From: Flammeovirgaceae bacterium BBD 1991-12 | Lineage (GTDB): Bacteria > Bacteroidota > Bacteroidia > Cytophagales > Cyclobacteriaceae | Length of the DNA stretch: 64,000 nt | Assembly: GCA_001657315.1 (NCBI GenBank) | Contig: LYSV01000002.1 | Coordinates: 45,347-109,346 of the forward strand | Reading direction: 5' to 3' | Part shown: in pieces, positions 36,442-44,880 of the stretch | Numbering within the stretch: position 1 is the first letter of the stretch | Layout of the letters: every line of letters starts with the position of its first letter | The notes under the pieces: generated by a model | Database searches by the model: none | Told to the model about the DNA's origin: nothing | Seen by the model: the letters and a program-made list of their open reading frames with translations, nothing else | Program-made: the position numbers and the translations under genes

Positions 36442-38547
36442 ATGAGAATTTACCGCAGGTGTTGTATTACCCTTGTTTTAATGATCGGTTTCTATTCCAT
36501 AGAAGCTCAGCATCGGGGAGAGGGGTATGTTGGACAAAAAAAGTTGTATTTAGGAGTAGCCTATTATCCGGAAGTCTGGAATGACCTGAACATTCAGGAT
36601 GACATAGACCGGATGAGAGAGTTAAACATCAACGTGGTCCGCATGGGTGAATTTTCCTGGGCGCTCTTTGAGCCCAAAGAGGGGAAATACGATTTTCAGT
36701 GGCTTCATTCCATTATAGACCAATTGCATACCAATGGTATTGATGTGATCCTTGGCACTCCCACGGCCACCCCGCCGGTGTGGATGGCTGAGCGCTACCC
36801 GGAAATATTCAGAACCGAAGAGAACGGGCAAAGGCTCGCACACGGAGCGCGTCGCAACTGCAGCTATTCCAGTAAAACCTACCGAGCCTTTTGCAGGAAA
36901 ATTTGTGGAGAGCTTGCCCGGGAATTTGGCAAAAAAAACGGGGTGATCGCGTGGCAAACAGATAACGAGTTTACCCTCAAGGCAGATTACAGTGATGAAA
37001 CAAGATCACTTTGGCATGCCTGGCTGGAGGAGCGTTATGGTTCGGTGGACAGCCTGAACCGCCTCTGGGCTACTAATCTGTGGTCGCAGCGGTATCAAAA
37101 ATTTCAGCAGATACCCATGCCCCGGATCAATATATGGCATCACCCCAGCCTTCAACTGGAATGGAAAAGATTCACCAACTATCAGGTGCAGGAGTTCCAG
37201 AAGATACAGGTGGAGGCAATCCGAAAACATTCGAAGCTTCCTGTGACCCACAATACAATGCCGGGTCAGGAATTGAATTACCCCGAATTGTTCAATGATC
37301 TGGATTTCGTTGCCACCAACAACTATCACAGCTTTCAGAAGTACACCCGCGTACAAAGCAACTACGACAGAGCCCGAAGCTATGGAAAAGGGATGCACTG
37401 GCTTTTTGAAACCGCACCGAATCATTCCGGAGGAGGGCCAAAAGGCAGAACATGGTTTATCCATCAACCTGAAGGGGCGCTGAGAGCGGCACTTTGGATG
37501 AATTATGCTCTGGGGGGGCAGGGCTCCCTGTTTTGGTTGTGGAGGCAGCACCCTGCCGGACATGAAATGCCCCATGGAGCAATACTGTCAGCCTGGGGCA
37601 AACCAGCGGCGAATTACAAGGATATACAGTTGCTGGGGCAGGAGATCAGTGAGTTTAGTGAGCTTTTGACTACGGCGCCCGTCGAAAAGGCCCATGCGGC
37701 TGTTTTTTACAGTCATCAAAATGATGCCGGCCTGCGCATAGAGGAGTCGGTCAACGGGATATCCTATTATACCGACTGGACCAGCAGGTTTTACAGACCT
37801 GTCAGTGATGCGTTCATCCACCGCGATGTAATTCATGAAAAGTCCGACCTTGCTCCCTACAGGCTCTTGTTCATGCCTTTGATGCCCATGATTGAGGAAG
37901 ACCTTAAGTATAAAATAAAGAAATGGGTGGAAAATGGTGGTATACTTGTTCTGGGGCCCATGAGTGGCTACAGGACAGAATTCTGGACGGCCAATACGGA
38001 TTTCGCTCTTGGAGACCTTGAAACATGGATGGGCATGGGTGTGGAATCCCGCTTACCGGTTGATCTGTACAACAGGGAATTTGATAATCCTCAATATATC
38101 GCCTTTAATCGATTGATCAGCACGGATCCTCAACCAGTCGAGCTGTGGAGCGAGGCACTGTATACTGATCGCGGAAATATACTCGCAACTTATCAGGGCG
38201 GTATGCACGACGGCGAGCCGGCGATCATTGAGAATGATGTGGGTAAGGGCAAAGTAGTACTGCTGGGGACTGATCCGGGAACCGAGGTAATGAAGACACT
38301 TGCCCTCGTGTATGCACAGGAAGCAGGTATTGCACCCCTGCTGGCAGGTGAAGAGGGTGTTTTGGCAGTGCCCAGAAAAGGAGACAAGGACTTACTGGTC
38401 ATTATCAATCTTCGTAACGAAACCAGGAAGATCGACACAGGCACCTTACGGCTCAAAGACAGACTGCAGGGTGGTCAATATCTCGAAGGCCCGATCACCT
38501 TGAAACCGTATCAGGTGATCATAGGGGAAATACAAATGCCAAAATAG
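36442..38547 (+). CDS. GH42 beta-galactosidase, classical type
   Basis: Secreted retaining beta-galactosidase of 701 residues. I chose the ATG at 36442, which gives a compact signal peptide ending SIEAQ; the frame also opens at a TTG at 36406. The barrel starts LYLGVAYYPEVWND. The acid/base is Glu176 in AWQTDNEF and the nucleophile Glu323 in WLFETAPNHSGG, both exact GH42 motifs. SVDSLNRLWATNLWSQRYQKF and the GGQGSLFWLWRQHPAGHE block are also diagnostic. The trimerisation and C-terminal beta domains are complete. It is the last sugar gene of the locus and has its own promoter region shared with the HTCS gene. Confidence 0.95.
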   Translation: MRIYRRCCITLVLMIGFYSIEAQHRGEGYVGQKKLYLGVAYYPEVWNDLNIQDDIDRMRELNINVVRMGEFSWALFEPKEGKYDFQWLHSIIDQLHTNGIDVILGTPTATPPVWMAERYPEIFRTEENGQRLAHGARRNCSYSSKTYRAFCRKICGELAREFGKKNGVIAWQTDNEFTLKADYSDETRSLWHAWLEERYGSVDSLNRLWATNLWSQRYQKFQQIPMPRINIWHHPSLQLEWKRFTNYQVQEFQKIQVEAIRKHSKLPVTHNTMPGQELNYPELFNDLDFVATNNYHSFQKYTRVQSNYDRARSYGKGMHWLFETAPNHSGGGPKGRTWFIHQPEGALRAALWMNYALGGQGSLFWLWRQHPAGHEMPHGAILSAWGKPAANYKDIQLLGQEISEFSELLTTAPVEKAHAAVFYSHQNDAGLRIEESVNGISYYTDWTSRFYRPVSDAFIHRDVIHEKSDLAPYRLLFMPLMPMIEEDLKYKIKKWVENGGILVLGPMSGYRTEFWTANTDFALGDLETWMGMGVESRLPVDLYNREFDNPQYIAFNRLISTDPQPVELWSEALYTDRGNILATYQGGMHDGEPAIIENDVGKGKVVLLGTDPGTEVMKTLALVYAQEAGIAPLLAGEEGVLAVPRKGDKDLLVIINLRNETRKIDTGTLRLKDRLQGGQYLEGPITLKPYQVIIGEIQMPK

Positions 38548-38608
38548 TAGGCACGCATCGGAGCATGTTGAAACTTTGCTGGATTTTCGCTCTGAAACAC
38601 AACAGAAG

Positions 38609-39091
38609 CTAAACTAAACAAGGTTTTTCTGGTAGTCCCTGAACCTTAAACTTCATTTCGGCTGATCTCTTGAAACCCGTAGTTGTATTTTCCTGTATCA
38701 TGGCAAAATTCCTTTTGTTGTAGAATTTATCAGGTCGTCTGTACCGGTCCACATGCACGGGGCGAGTACGCTTTTTGCGAAGTTGTGTGCCGTGCCTGCT
38801 ATGATAGGAAACGGTATAGCTATTGATATATCCGGCTTTTACCACAATCCTTTCCTGATGTACCCATTGTACCCGGCCATACCGGTTGAACACTTTTACA
38901 GTCACCTGATGGCTACCGGGTTTTTCCTTTACCTTCACCATAGATATAGGAAGTTCATTGATCAGTTTTCCATTCACTATCACCTGAATACTTTGCCCCT
39001 CAAAAGCCTGAAACCGGGCCTCTGCTCTGTCTGCCTTAGCGCTGCCGATCGCCGCGGTCAATCCCAGAAACGCTGTTAATAATTGCTTCAT
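38609..39091 (-). CDS. Small secreted protein of unknown function
   Basis: A 160-residue protein with a clear signal peptide (MKQLLTAFLGLTAAIGSAKA). The body has alternating polar and hydrophobic residues in a short beta-sandwich pattern (SIQVIVNGKLINELP, GSHQVTVKVFNRYG), reminiscent of PEGA-like domains that hold short peptides at the cell surface. The C-terminal half is very basic (RKKRTRPVHVDRYRRP), which could bind acidic polymers or membrane. It stands alone between the PUL and the restriction-modification operon. No function can be assigned. Confidence 0.6.
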   Translation of the reverse strand: MKQLLTAFLGLTAAIGSAKADRAEARFQAFEGQSIQVIVNGKLINELPISMVKVKEKPGSHQVTVKVFNRYGRVQWVHQERIVVKAGYINSYTVSYHSRHGTQLRKKRTRPVHVDRYRRPDKFYNKRNFAMIQENTTTGFKRSAEMKFKVQGLPEKPCLV

Positions 39092-39336
39092 ATCCCTGAT
39101 CCTTTGGTTTGAGTTTTAACTTTTCTACAGGAAATAACAAGGGTCATGCCAAAATGGGTCCGGGGCTTTTCGAAGGAGGGACGATCCGAATACAAAAAAG
39201 CGCATAATTGTCTTTTGTGGGACAATAAGTTCGGGATTACAAAATCCAGTGATGGTTTTTATTTATTAACTCTAATCAGATGATTGATTTCTTCATTGCA
39301 ATGTACAAGCCCAAATTGTTTAAGTGTTTAATTCTT

Positions 39337-39377
39337 TTTAACTTGACGTAAATCAGTCAAGTTAAATATGGTCAAGT
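39337..39377. promoter_or_regulatory. Operator (C-box-like) in front of the restriction-modification operon
   Basis: Perfect 11-bp inverted repeat TTTAACTTGAC (39337-39347) / GTCAAGTTAAA (39356-39366) with an 8-base spacer, plus a third half-site GTCAAGT at 39371-39377 immediately before the ATG at 39379. Symmetry and position match the controller-protein boxes of type II restriction-modification systems, where the small HTH protein first activates and then represses. Function is inferred. Confidence 0.65.
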
Positions 39378-39378
39378 C

Positions 39379-39708
39379 ATGAAAATGACAACTTTTGGTG
39401 AGTTTTTGAGGAAACAAAGAGAGTCAAAGGAACTAACTCAAGACAAGTTTGCAAAGATTCTGGATATTCCTTCAACCGATGTCAGTAAAATAGAACGGGG
39501 GAAAAAGAAATTTCCCTTTACCAAATTAAAAAAGTTCTCTGATTTTTTTGAGGTAGATTTTAATCAGGCTAGGGATCTTTATACCGCCGATATACTGGTA
39601 CAACAAGCTAGAAAGTACCAATGCTCAGATACTGTTTTTGCTGTAGCTGAAGCACAGTCAAAATATCTAAGAAACAAAAGTGCCAGGCAAAGTAAAATGG
39701 ACTTTTAG
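39379..39708 (+). CDS. XRE-family regulator of the restriction-modification operon
   Basis: A 109-residue protein with an N-terminal helix-turn-helix (FLRKQRESKELTQDKFAKIL, then STDVSKIERGKKKFP) at about residues 7-60 and a helical tail. It resembles controller (C) proteins that time restriction enzyme expression, though C proteins are usually about 80 residues. Its likely binding site is the inverted repeat just upstream. The methylase frame opens within its 3' end, but the better methylase start lies 40 bp past this stop. This gene and the two that follow are visibly AT-rich: 40021-40080 has 19 G+C of 60 bases, while 10021-10080 in susC has 30. Confidence 0.85.
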   Translation: MKMTTFGEFLRKQRESKELTQDKFAKILDIPSTDVSKIERGKKKFPFTKLKKFSDFFEVDFNQARDLYTADILVQQARKYQCSDTVFAVAEAQSKYLRNKSARQSKMDF

Positions 39709-39748
39709 TCTACTATGTCTGCTACATAAAGAAACCACTTCGGAAAAT

Positions 39749-40822
39749 ATGGAACAACTACCAATTCATTTCTTATTAGAGCGAACAGATTTAAAAAGAA
39801 TTAATGATTATCCTCTCATGAGGTATATGGGAAGTAAGTACAAACTTATCCCATGGATTCTTGAAACTTTTGATTCCTTGGATTTTCACTCCGTTCTTGA
39901 TGCATTCTCCGGATCCGGCGTTGTCTCCTATCTTTTGAAATGTATGAATAAAAAGGTTTATTCAAACGATTTTTTGAATTTTTCTTCTACCATATCTAAG
40001 GCAGTGATCGAAAACAAATCTGTTCAAATAAACAATAAAGATCTTTTGCATTTGATGAACATGGATGTGAACTCGGACAATTTTATCCAGAAGACATTTA
40101 ATAATATCTTTTATTCGAAGGAAGACCTGATATTTTTGGATAAAGTCAGCCATAACATTTCAAATCTTACATCTCAGCATAAAAAAGCCCTTTCTTATAC
40201 AGCATTATTTAGATCATGCTCAAAAAAGCAGCCAAGAGGAGTATTTACCATTTCAGGTAATCTGGATAAGTACAATGATGGAAGGCGTGACTTGAAAATT
40301 TCATTAAAAGAACATTTTTTAGAGCAAATAGCGGTCTATAACCAAACGATTTTCGACAATAGTGAAGAGAATATCTCTTTCAATTTGGATGTTTTCGATT
40401 TCAGTCAGGAAATGTACAAGCCTGATCTGGTTTATTTTGATCCACCGTATGTTCCATCTTCTGACGATAACTGTTATATTAAGCGATATCACTTTTTGGA
40501 AGGATTGTCCAAATACTGGCATGGAGAGGAGATAATGGAGAGCACGAAGGTGAAGAAGATAAAGAAAAAATATACTCCTTTTTCATATCGCAAAACTGCT
40601 ATTGAAGCATTTGATAAGATGTTTGAGAAATTCTCTGAAAGTATTTTAGTACTTTCTTATTCGTCAAATGCCTTTCCTGATCTGGATACCTTGGTATCTG
40701 TTATGAAGAATTATAAAAATGATGTTGATATCAGAATTAGGCCACATCAATATCATTTCGGTAACCATTCAACTGTGTCAAGGACGAAAGTTGATGAGTA
40801 TCTGATCATCGGTCGTGAATAA
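39749..40822 (+). CDS. D12-class adenine-specific DNA methyltransferase
   Basis: Transfers a methyl group from S-adenosylmethionine to adenine N6 in a short DNA site and so protects host DNA from the neighbouring endonuclease. The 357-residue protein starts at ATG 39749 (an in-frame upstream extension to 39680 overlaps the regulator and is unlikely). RYMGSK at 25-30 and DAFSGSG at 51-57 (motif I, cofactor binding) are followed by VYFDPPY with DPPY at 231-234 (motif IV, catalysis), in the order of the alpha/D12 (Dam-like) class. The stop overlaps the next start by one base (TAATG). D12 enzymes often modify GATC, but the site here is unknown. Confidence 0.9.
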   Translation: MEQLPIHFLLERTDLKRINDYPLMRYMGSKYKLIPWILETFDSLDFHSVLDAFSGSGVVSYLLKCMNKKVYSNDFLNFSSTISKAVIENKSVQINNKDLLHLMNMDVNSDNFIQKTFNNIFYSKEDLIFLDKVSHNISNLTSQHKKALSYTALFRSCSKKQPRGVFTISGNLDKYNDGRRDLKISLKEHFLEQIAVYNQTIFDNSEENISFNLDVFDFSQEMYKPDLVYFDPPYVPSSDDNCYIKRYHFLEGLSKYWHGEEIMESTKVKKIKKKYTPFSYRKTAIEAFDKMFEKFSESILVLSYSSNAFPDLDTLVSVMKNYKNDVDIRIRPHQYHFGNHSTVSRTKVDEYLIIGRE

Positions 40823-41664
40823 TGCAGAGGCACACCCAAACAAAAGATGAACTGATCCCTAAATTAGGAGGGGTGTTAACAGATTGGAAAGATGAATTTG
40901 CTCAAACATTTGTACAAAATTTGAAGGACTTTGATCTGCAAAAAACCGTGACAACTGACCATTTAAAGATACTTTTGGAAAAGAATTACAATACAGGCAT
41001 CACTTTATTTCGTCTAGTGCTTGAACAATCTAAAGACGAATTCACGGAAACGCTAAAAGCACTTTTCTACAATAGTAAGAATGGGCATGGCAAAACAGCA
41101 TTTACTAAAAACCCAGATGGATACGTCAATGCTCTTGAACGCTATGGGCTTATAAAAGCTTTTAACGACCTGATATCAAGGGAATACACATGGAGAGAAA
41201 TTATGCAGGAAAGACTAAAAATGGGAAGAGGCAGTGCTATTAAAGGGCAGAGGCGAGGAAAGAATTTGGAAGATTTTGTAGAGACAATAGTTCAGAAGGT
41301 TTTTGAGGACTATGATGTAAGGAAAAGCTTTATCGGGACCAGTGGACTCAGTTCGGCCAAAGCAGATTTTTGCATTCCTTCAACTGAACACCCAGGTATA
41401 GTTATAGAGGTGAAAGCATACGGTGCAACGGGTAGCAAGCAAAGTGATGTAATCGGTGATGTCAGGAAAATCATAGATGAAAAACGAAGTGATACCTATT
41501 TTTTTCTAGTTACAGATGGGGTCACATGGACCGCCCGAATGCGTGATTTCGAGAGGTTGATAGAATATCAGAATTTGGGAGATATATATCGCATTTATAC
41601 TCAGCAAATGAAAAATGAGCTTCTGTCCGATTTGAAGCAAATTAAGTCCGAACTTAATATTTGA
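40822..41664 (+). CDS. Type II restriction endonuclease, PD-(D/E)XK type
   Basis: Predicted DNA-cutting partner of the methylase. The 280-residue protein shows a nuclease core at about 145-230: LEDFVETIVQKVFEDY as the first helix, then Asp182 in AKADFCIP, and Glu196-x-Lys198 in IVIEVKAYG. This D-x13-E-x-K spacing fits the PD-(D/E)XK fold with metal-binding residues in place. The N-terminal half is helical and probably binds DNA. Overall size and gene order are like DpnII-type systems, but I cannot confirm the subfamily or the recognition site. It ends the operon and converges on the DUF6268 gene. Confidence 0.75.
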   Translation: MQRHTQTKDELIPKLGGVLTDWKDEFAQTFVQNLKDFDLQKTVTTDHLKILLEKNYNTGITLFRLVLEQSKDEFTETLKALFYNSKNGHGKTAFTKNPDGYVNALERYGLIKAFNDLISREYTWREIMQERLKMGRGSAIKGQRRGKNLEDFVETIVQKVFEDYDVRKSFIGTSGLSSAKADFCIPSTEHPGIVIEVKAYGATGSKQSDVIGDVRKIIDEKRSDTYFFLVTDGVTWTARMRDFERLIEYQNLGDIYRIYTQQMKNELLSDLKQIKSELNI

Positions 41665-41791
41665 ATGTTTCAGTTGGCTTATAGATCGACAACCAACGAA
41701 AAAAACACAGTTCCTCCTTTTGTATCAAGATGGTGAGCAAACCCTAAGTTTTCATTTTAGAAGGATTGGGTTGCTTTTCCATTCAACTGAT

Positions 41792-42751
41792 CTACTGAAA
41801 AAACCTTCTAGGCGGCACTATAAATAACCCAAAGTTGACGTAGGCGGCATTATTGGCATCGAGGTCCACTATAGCGTCTCTGCTGCCATCACCGGGCTCG
41901 GAAAGGTGGTAGCGCAGGTTTTTGGACATGCCTACATCCAGGCCCATCCACAGCCAGTCGTGGATCTCTCTTTCAAAGGCAAGACCCATGTTCAGATCAG
42001 CCTTACGCAGTGTGAGTGGATTTTGTGAAGAGAGCTCAGTATTGTGTATGGCATATCGCCACCCCTTCACCTCGGTTTTGGCTATGATATAAAACTTGTC
42101 GCTTGCCCGGAATCTCAAAGCTGCCGACTTGGGTAAGGTAAGGTCTACCGTCCAGCGGTGATTGAGGTTATGCTCATAGGTAAATATCGGGTAGATCTGC
42201 GGGACGTCCAGCGTATAGCCCAGCATCAACCCTCCTCCGATACGGGTATCCTTATTCACCTGCACATTATAGGCTACACTACCATAGTAGCGCATGGTTT
42301 GGGTATTCCAGTTGAACCGGTCGCTCTTTATTTCCGCGCCGGCAAGAAAGGAGATATTCTTTCTCTCATCCAGTGATTGTTGGAATAGTACCCTGGCGCC
42401 AAGACTTCTGAATGTCCGCCTCTCAATATGGTCGAAAAGCTCGTTGTCATCTCCATCAAAATCCATGGAAAAATTATGCACGTCATACTTTAACTGCACG
42501 CCCAGCAATTTTGTGTCCTTCATGATAATGGGTATACCAAGGCGTATTTTCAGCTGTTCATCATCTTCCATCTCGGATGCGTGGCTGCCGTGTTCCTCAG
42601 AATTGGAATAGGTGCGGTAGTCATACAGGGTCCTGTGACTGAATTCCGCAATCTTAGGCCTGTATTTGGTTTGGGCCAGTGTTTTTGCGCAACAGCAAAG
42701 CACCAGACAAACGGCAATACGAGAAGTTAGGTTAAAATGCATGTAGTACAA
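41792..42751 (-). CDS. DUF6268-like outer-membrane beta-barrel protein
   Basis: A 319-residue secreted protein. A signal peptide with a run of cysteines (AVCLVLCCCAKTLAQ) is followed by alternating strands that end in an aromatic-rich C-terminus (FGLFIVPPRRFFQ), the pattern of an outer-membrane barrel. Blocks such as IGGGLMLGYTLDVPQIYPIF and NLNHRWTVDLTLPKSAALRF match the DUF6268 family as I know it. An in-frame ATG at 42742 is an alternative start. It lies 17 bp after the sigma-regulator/barrel gene in the same direction and is probably in one operon with it and the ECF sigma gene. Role unknown; perhaps an envelope component under that sigma factor. Confidence 0.72.
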   Translation of the reverse strand: MYYMHFNLTSRIAVCLVLCCCAKTLAQTKYRPKIAEFSHRTLYDYRTYSNSEEHGSHASEMEDDEQLKIRLGIPIIMKDTKLLGVQLKYDVHNFSMDFDGDDNELFDHIERRTFRSLGARVLFQQSLDERKNISFLAGAEIKSDRFNWNTQTMRYYGSVAYNVQVNKDTRIGGGLMLGYTLDVPQIYPIFTYEHNLNHRWTVDLTLPKSAALRFRASDKFYIIAKTEVKGWRYAIHNTELSSQNPLTLRKADLNMGLAFEREIHDWLWMGLDVGMSKNLRYHLSEPGDGSRDAIVDLDANNAAYVNFGLFIVPPRRFFQ

Positions 42752-42768
42752 ACAATAAAGATAGGATT

Positions 42769-44133
42769 TTATTTTTTAAGTGTAAACCAGTAAGCCCCAC
42801 GTAAGCCAAAAAAGTCTGCATTCACCTGCTCAAAACCTATATCTCCCAGCCCGTGTTTGTAGAAAAGTGAAAGTTCGATCTCCTTTTTATTTCTTAACTC
42901 CCGTTTTAACCCCAAAGAGGCATTCAAAGTTCCAAAGTGCCATCCAGGCTCATCTCTGTGAAATGAAGATTCCACCGGAAACCCGAAATCTTCACCTGCT
43001 TCGAATTCATACAGATATTCTATGCTTTGATAGGTGTACAGCAGACCTGAAATACCCAGACTGGTAACCAGGTCAGACCTGTAGTTCAGTGGATACCGGT
43101 ATTTAAGGTTCAACGGTATCTCAAACAACCTTGATGATATCTCCAGCTCCTGAAATTCACCGAGTTTTGTATCCGCAGGGGGTAAGTTTAATTCATTAAT
43201 GCGTTCAGTGCCGTATATCCGTCCGTGGAAAACAATACCCGTTTCCACACTCAGGGAAGGGGATACGATAAAATCCGACATGATACCTCCTCCCCAGCCC
43301 TCTTCCGTGTCACCCACGTCATACCGGCCGTTGTAAGATTCCAGGACCGGGCCCAGTTTTATTCCCACACCTTTTTTATAGTGCTTTTCTATTTCCCGCA
43401 TTTGCTTTACAGAGATCTTTACCGGCCTTTCGGTCACCTTGCTTACAACAATCTCCTCATGGCTGTAGCTGGTATCCGGAACGAATTCATATTCAGGGAG
43501 AAGATGCTCAGTGAGTATACCTTTCCTTCTTGCCAGCCAGGGATGGGCATCGGACCTGACACTGTCTGTAGCCAGCAGAAACAGGTGCTGTCCCCGCCTT
43601 ACCAATGTACCATCCCCTTTTAGTTCACTCAGCGCTTCGCCGGGAAGGTCCTGCTCATATCCGAGGTAAATGAGCTGAGCACTTGAAACGGGACTGGCAT
43701 TGGCTGTGGACTGAGCGTCATAGCGAAGTTGTCGCTTTAGTGTCTCGATCTCATCCAGGAGCGTTCTGTAGAGCTGCTCATCCGCCTCTTGCCGTTCCAC
43801 AATGCGAACAGTATCCGGGGCCTTGCTCATAGTGTTGAACAGGTCCTGTATGCTTTTTAGCTCAGCCCGCTCTTCCTGCAGGGCACTGATCTCATTTCTC
43901 AGTGTCTGATTCTGGGCTTCTCCAATTCTCCATTGCCCCCATAGCAAGGCTATTGCAAGCATTACAGAGGCCGCTGCTACCAGCATTTCGTTGCGGTACC
44001 GTACATGCCACGGCACCGAATACTGCGATGCCATGCGATAGTGCAGGTCCGCAAGGGCAGTGGGATCATAGCCCGGCGCTTCGTATTCTCCCACCCTGTC
44101 CCTGATCAGATCGTCAAATTTGTTGTCATCCAT
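42769..44133 (-). CDS. Inner-membrane sigma-regulator-like domain fused to a predicted outer-membrane barrel
   Basis: Unusual 454-residue protein. It has no N-terminal signal; instead about 48 polar residues (FDDLIRDRVGEYEAP) precede one membrane segment at about 50-66 (MLVAAASVMLAIALLWG). This is the layout of an anti-sigma factor. A coiled coil follows at about 72-140 (LRNEISALQEERAELKSIQD). From about 255 the chain shows barrel-like strands (VGIKLGPVLESYNGRYD, SLGLKRELRNKKEIELSLFY) and ends in an aromatic strand (FGLRGAYWFTLKK). It overlaps the ECF sigma gene by 8 bp, so it is very likely the partner that holds and releases that sigma factor. The chain could bridge both membranes. Confidence 0.72.
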   Translation of the reverse strand: MDDNKFDDLIRDRVGEYEAPGYDPTALADLHYRMASQYSVPWHVRYRNEMLVAAASVMLAIALLWGQWRIGEAQNQTLRNEISALQEERAELKSIQDLFNTMSKAPDTVRIVERQEADEQLYRTLLDEIETLKRQLRYDAQSTANASPVSSAQLIYLGYEQDLPGEALSELKGDGTLVRRGQHLFLLATDSVRSDAHPWLARRKGILTEHLLPEYEFVPDTSYSHEEIVVSKVTERPVKISVKQMREIEKHYKKGVGIKLGPVLESYNGRYDVGDTEEGWGGGIMSDFIVSPSLSVETGIVFHGRIYGTERINELNLPPADTKLGEFQELEISSRLFEIPLNLKYRYPLNYRSDLVTSLGISGLLYTYQSIEYLYEFEAGEDFGFPVESSFHRDEPGWHFGTLNASLGLKRELRNKKEIELSLFYKHGLGDIGFEQVNADFFGLRGAYWFTLKK

Positions 44134-44662
44134 TTTGCTCTGGCTTTAATCTTTCCCTGCTTTCGGATATCAGCATTTTCTTCAACTTGTTTCTGGCTAC
44201 TGCCAGATTGGATTTTGAGGTGCCCACGCTGATGTTCAACTGATGGGCTATTTCCTCGTGCTTGTACCCTTCAATGACATGAAGGTTGAAAACCATTCTA
44301 TAGGAAGGAGGTAGCTTTTGTATGGCCTGGATGATCTCCCCAGCCGAAAGCTCATCCAGAACAGACTCGGATGAAGTCTCGTACTGTGCGTGGGAAATAT
44401 CCAGACTGTGGTAATGCTTTTCGCTCCTCCTGAAATAGTCAATAGCAGCATTGATCATTACCCGCCGCAGCCATGCTTTAAATGACAGACCCCGGGCGTA
44501 TTTTTCCAATCTTGAGAATATTTTTACAAATCCGTCATTTAAAATCTCAATAGCCTCTTCCCTGCTTCGTGAGTACCTCAGACAAATGCCCATGGCATAA
44601 TTGAAAAAATGCTGATAGAGCTTGTCCTGGCAATTCCTGTTCCCCCTTTTACAGGAGTCCAA
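44126..44662 (-). CDS. ECF-type RNA polymerase sigma factor
   Basis: Sigma-70 family extracytoplasmic-function factor of about 178 residues. Region 2 is visible in CQDKLYQHFFNYAMGICLRYSRSREEAIEILNDG (given here only as the span 12-44) with the core FVKIFSRLEKY following, and region 4 in LPPSYRMVFNLHVIEGYKH and EIAHQLNISVGTSKSNLAVA. The start is uncertain. The TTG at 44662 is the first standard start codon, yet coding-like sequence reading KIEERDLYRLL continues upstream to a stop at 44705-44707. An ATC at 44689 may therefore be the real, rare start. It overlaps the membrane regulator gene, and a promoter of the self-regulated type lies at 44727-44750. Confidence 0.9.
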   Translation of the reverse strand: MDSCKRGNRNCQDKLYQHFFNYAMGICLRYSRSREEAIEILNDGFVKIFSRLEKYARGLSFKAWLRRVMINAAIDYFRRSEKHYHSLDISHAQYETSSESVLDELSAGEIIQAIQKLPPSYRMVFNLHVIEGYKHEEIAHQLNISVGTSKSNLAVARNKLKKMLISESRERLKPEQNG

Positions 44663-44726
44663 TAATCGGTATAGATCCCTTTCTTCGATTTTCGCGGTGC
44701 GCTTTTATACAATAATTCTCAGTCTA

Positions 44727-44750
44727 CACGCAGGTTTTTCTGAAAAGGTT
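44727..44750 (-). promoter_or_regulatory. Candidate ECF promoter upstream of the sigma gene
   Basis: On the minus strand AACC (44750-44747) is followed after 16 bases by CGTG (44730-44727). The region reads CAACCTTTTC at the -35 position. This AACC-N16-CGT pattern is also found ahead of the second ECF gene at 50951-50973, with GT in the same place. Self-activation is the usual design; the call is by similarity between the two sites. Confidence 0.4.
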
Positions 44751-44880
44751 GGTCAGCAAAAAAAATATTTTTTCCGTTACCAACCCTTCTGTTTTTTCCT
44801 GCGTTTAGGCTGCAAATCAGATACATGTTTCAAGTTACCGATTTTCCTGTCCGGAGCCTTAACACTTTAGTCATGGTGCA

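Noticed and set aside
1..38547. Ulvan, carrageenan or porphyran utilisation locus
   Set aside because: Those loci carry several sulfatases; none is present in the window. GH39, GH88 and GH50-like genes alone are not enough.
39379..41664. Toxin-antitoxin or phage remnant
   Set aside because: The DPPY and D-x13-ExK motifs and the gene order fit a restriction-modification operon fully; no integrase or phage gene is near.
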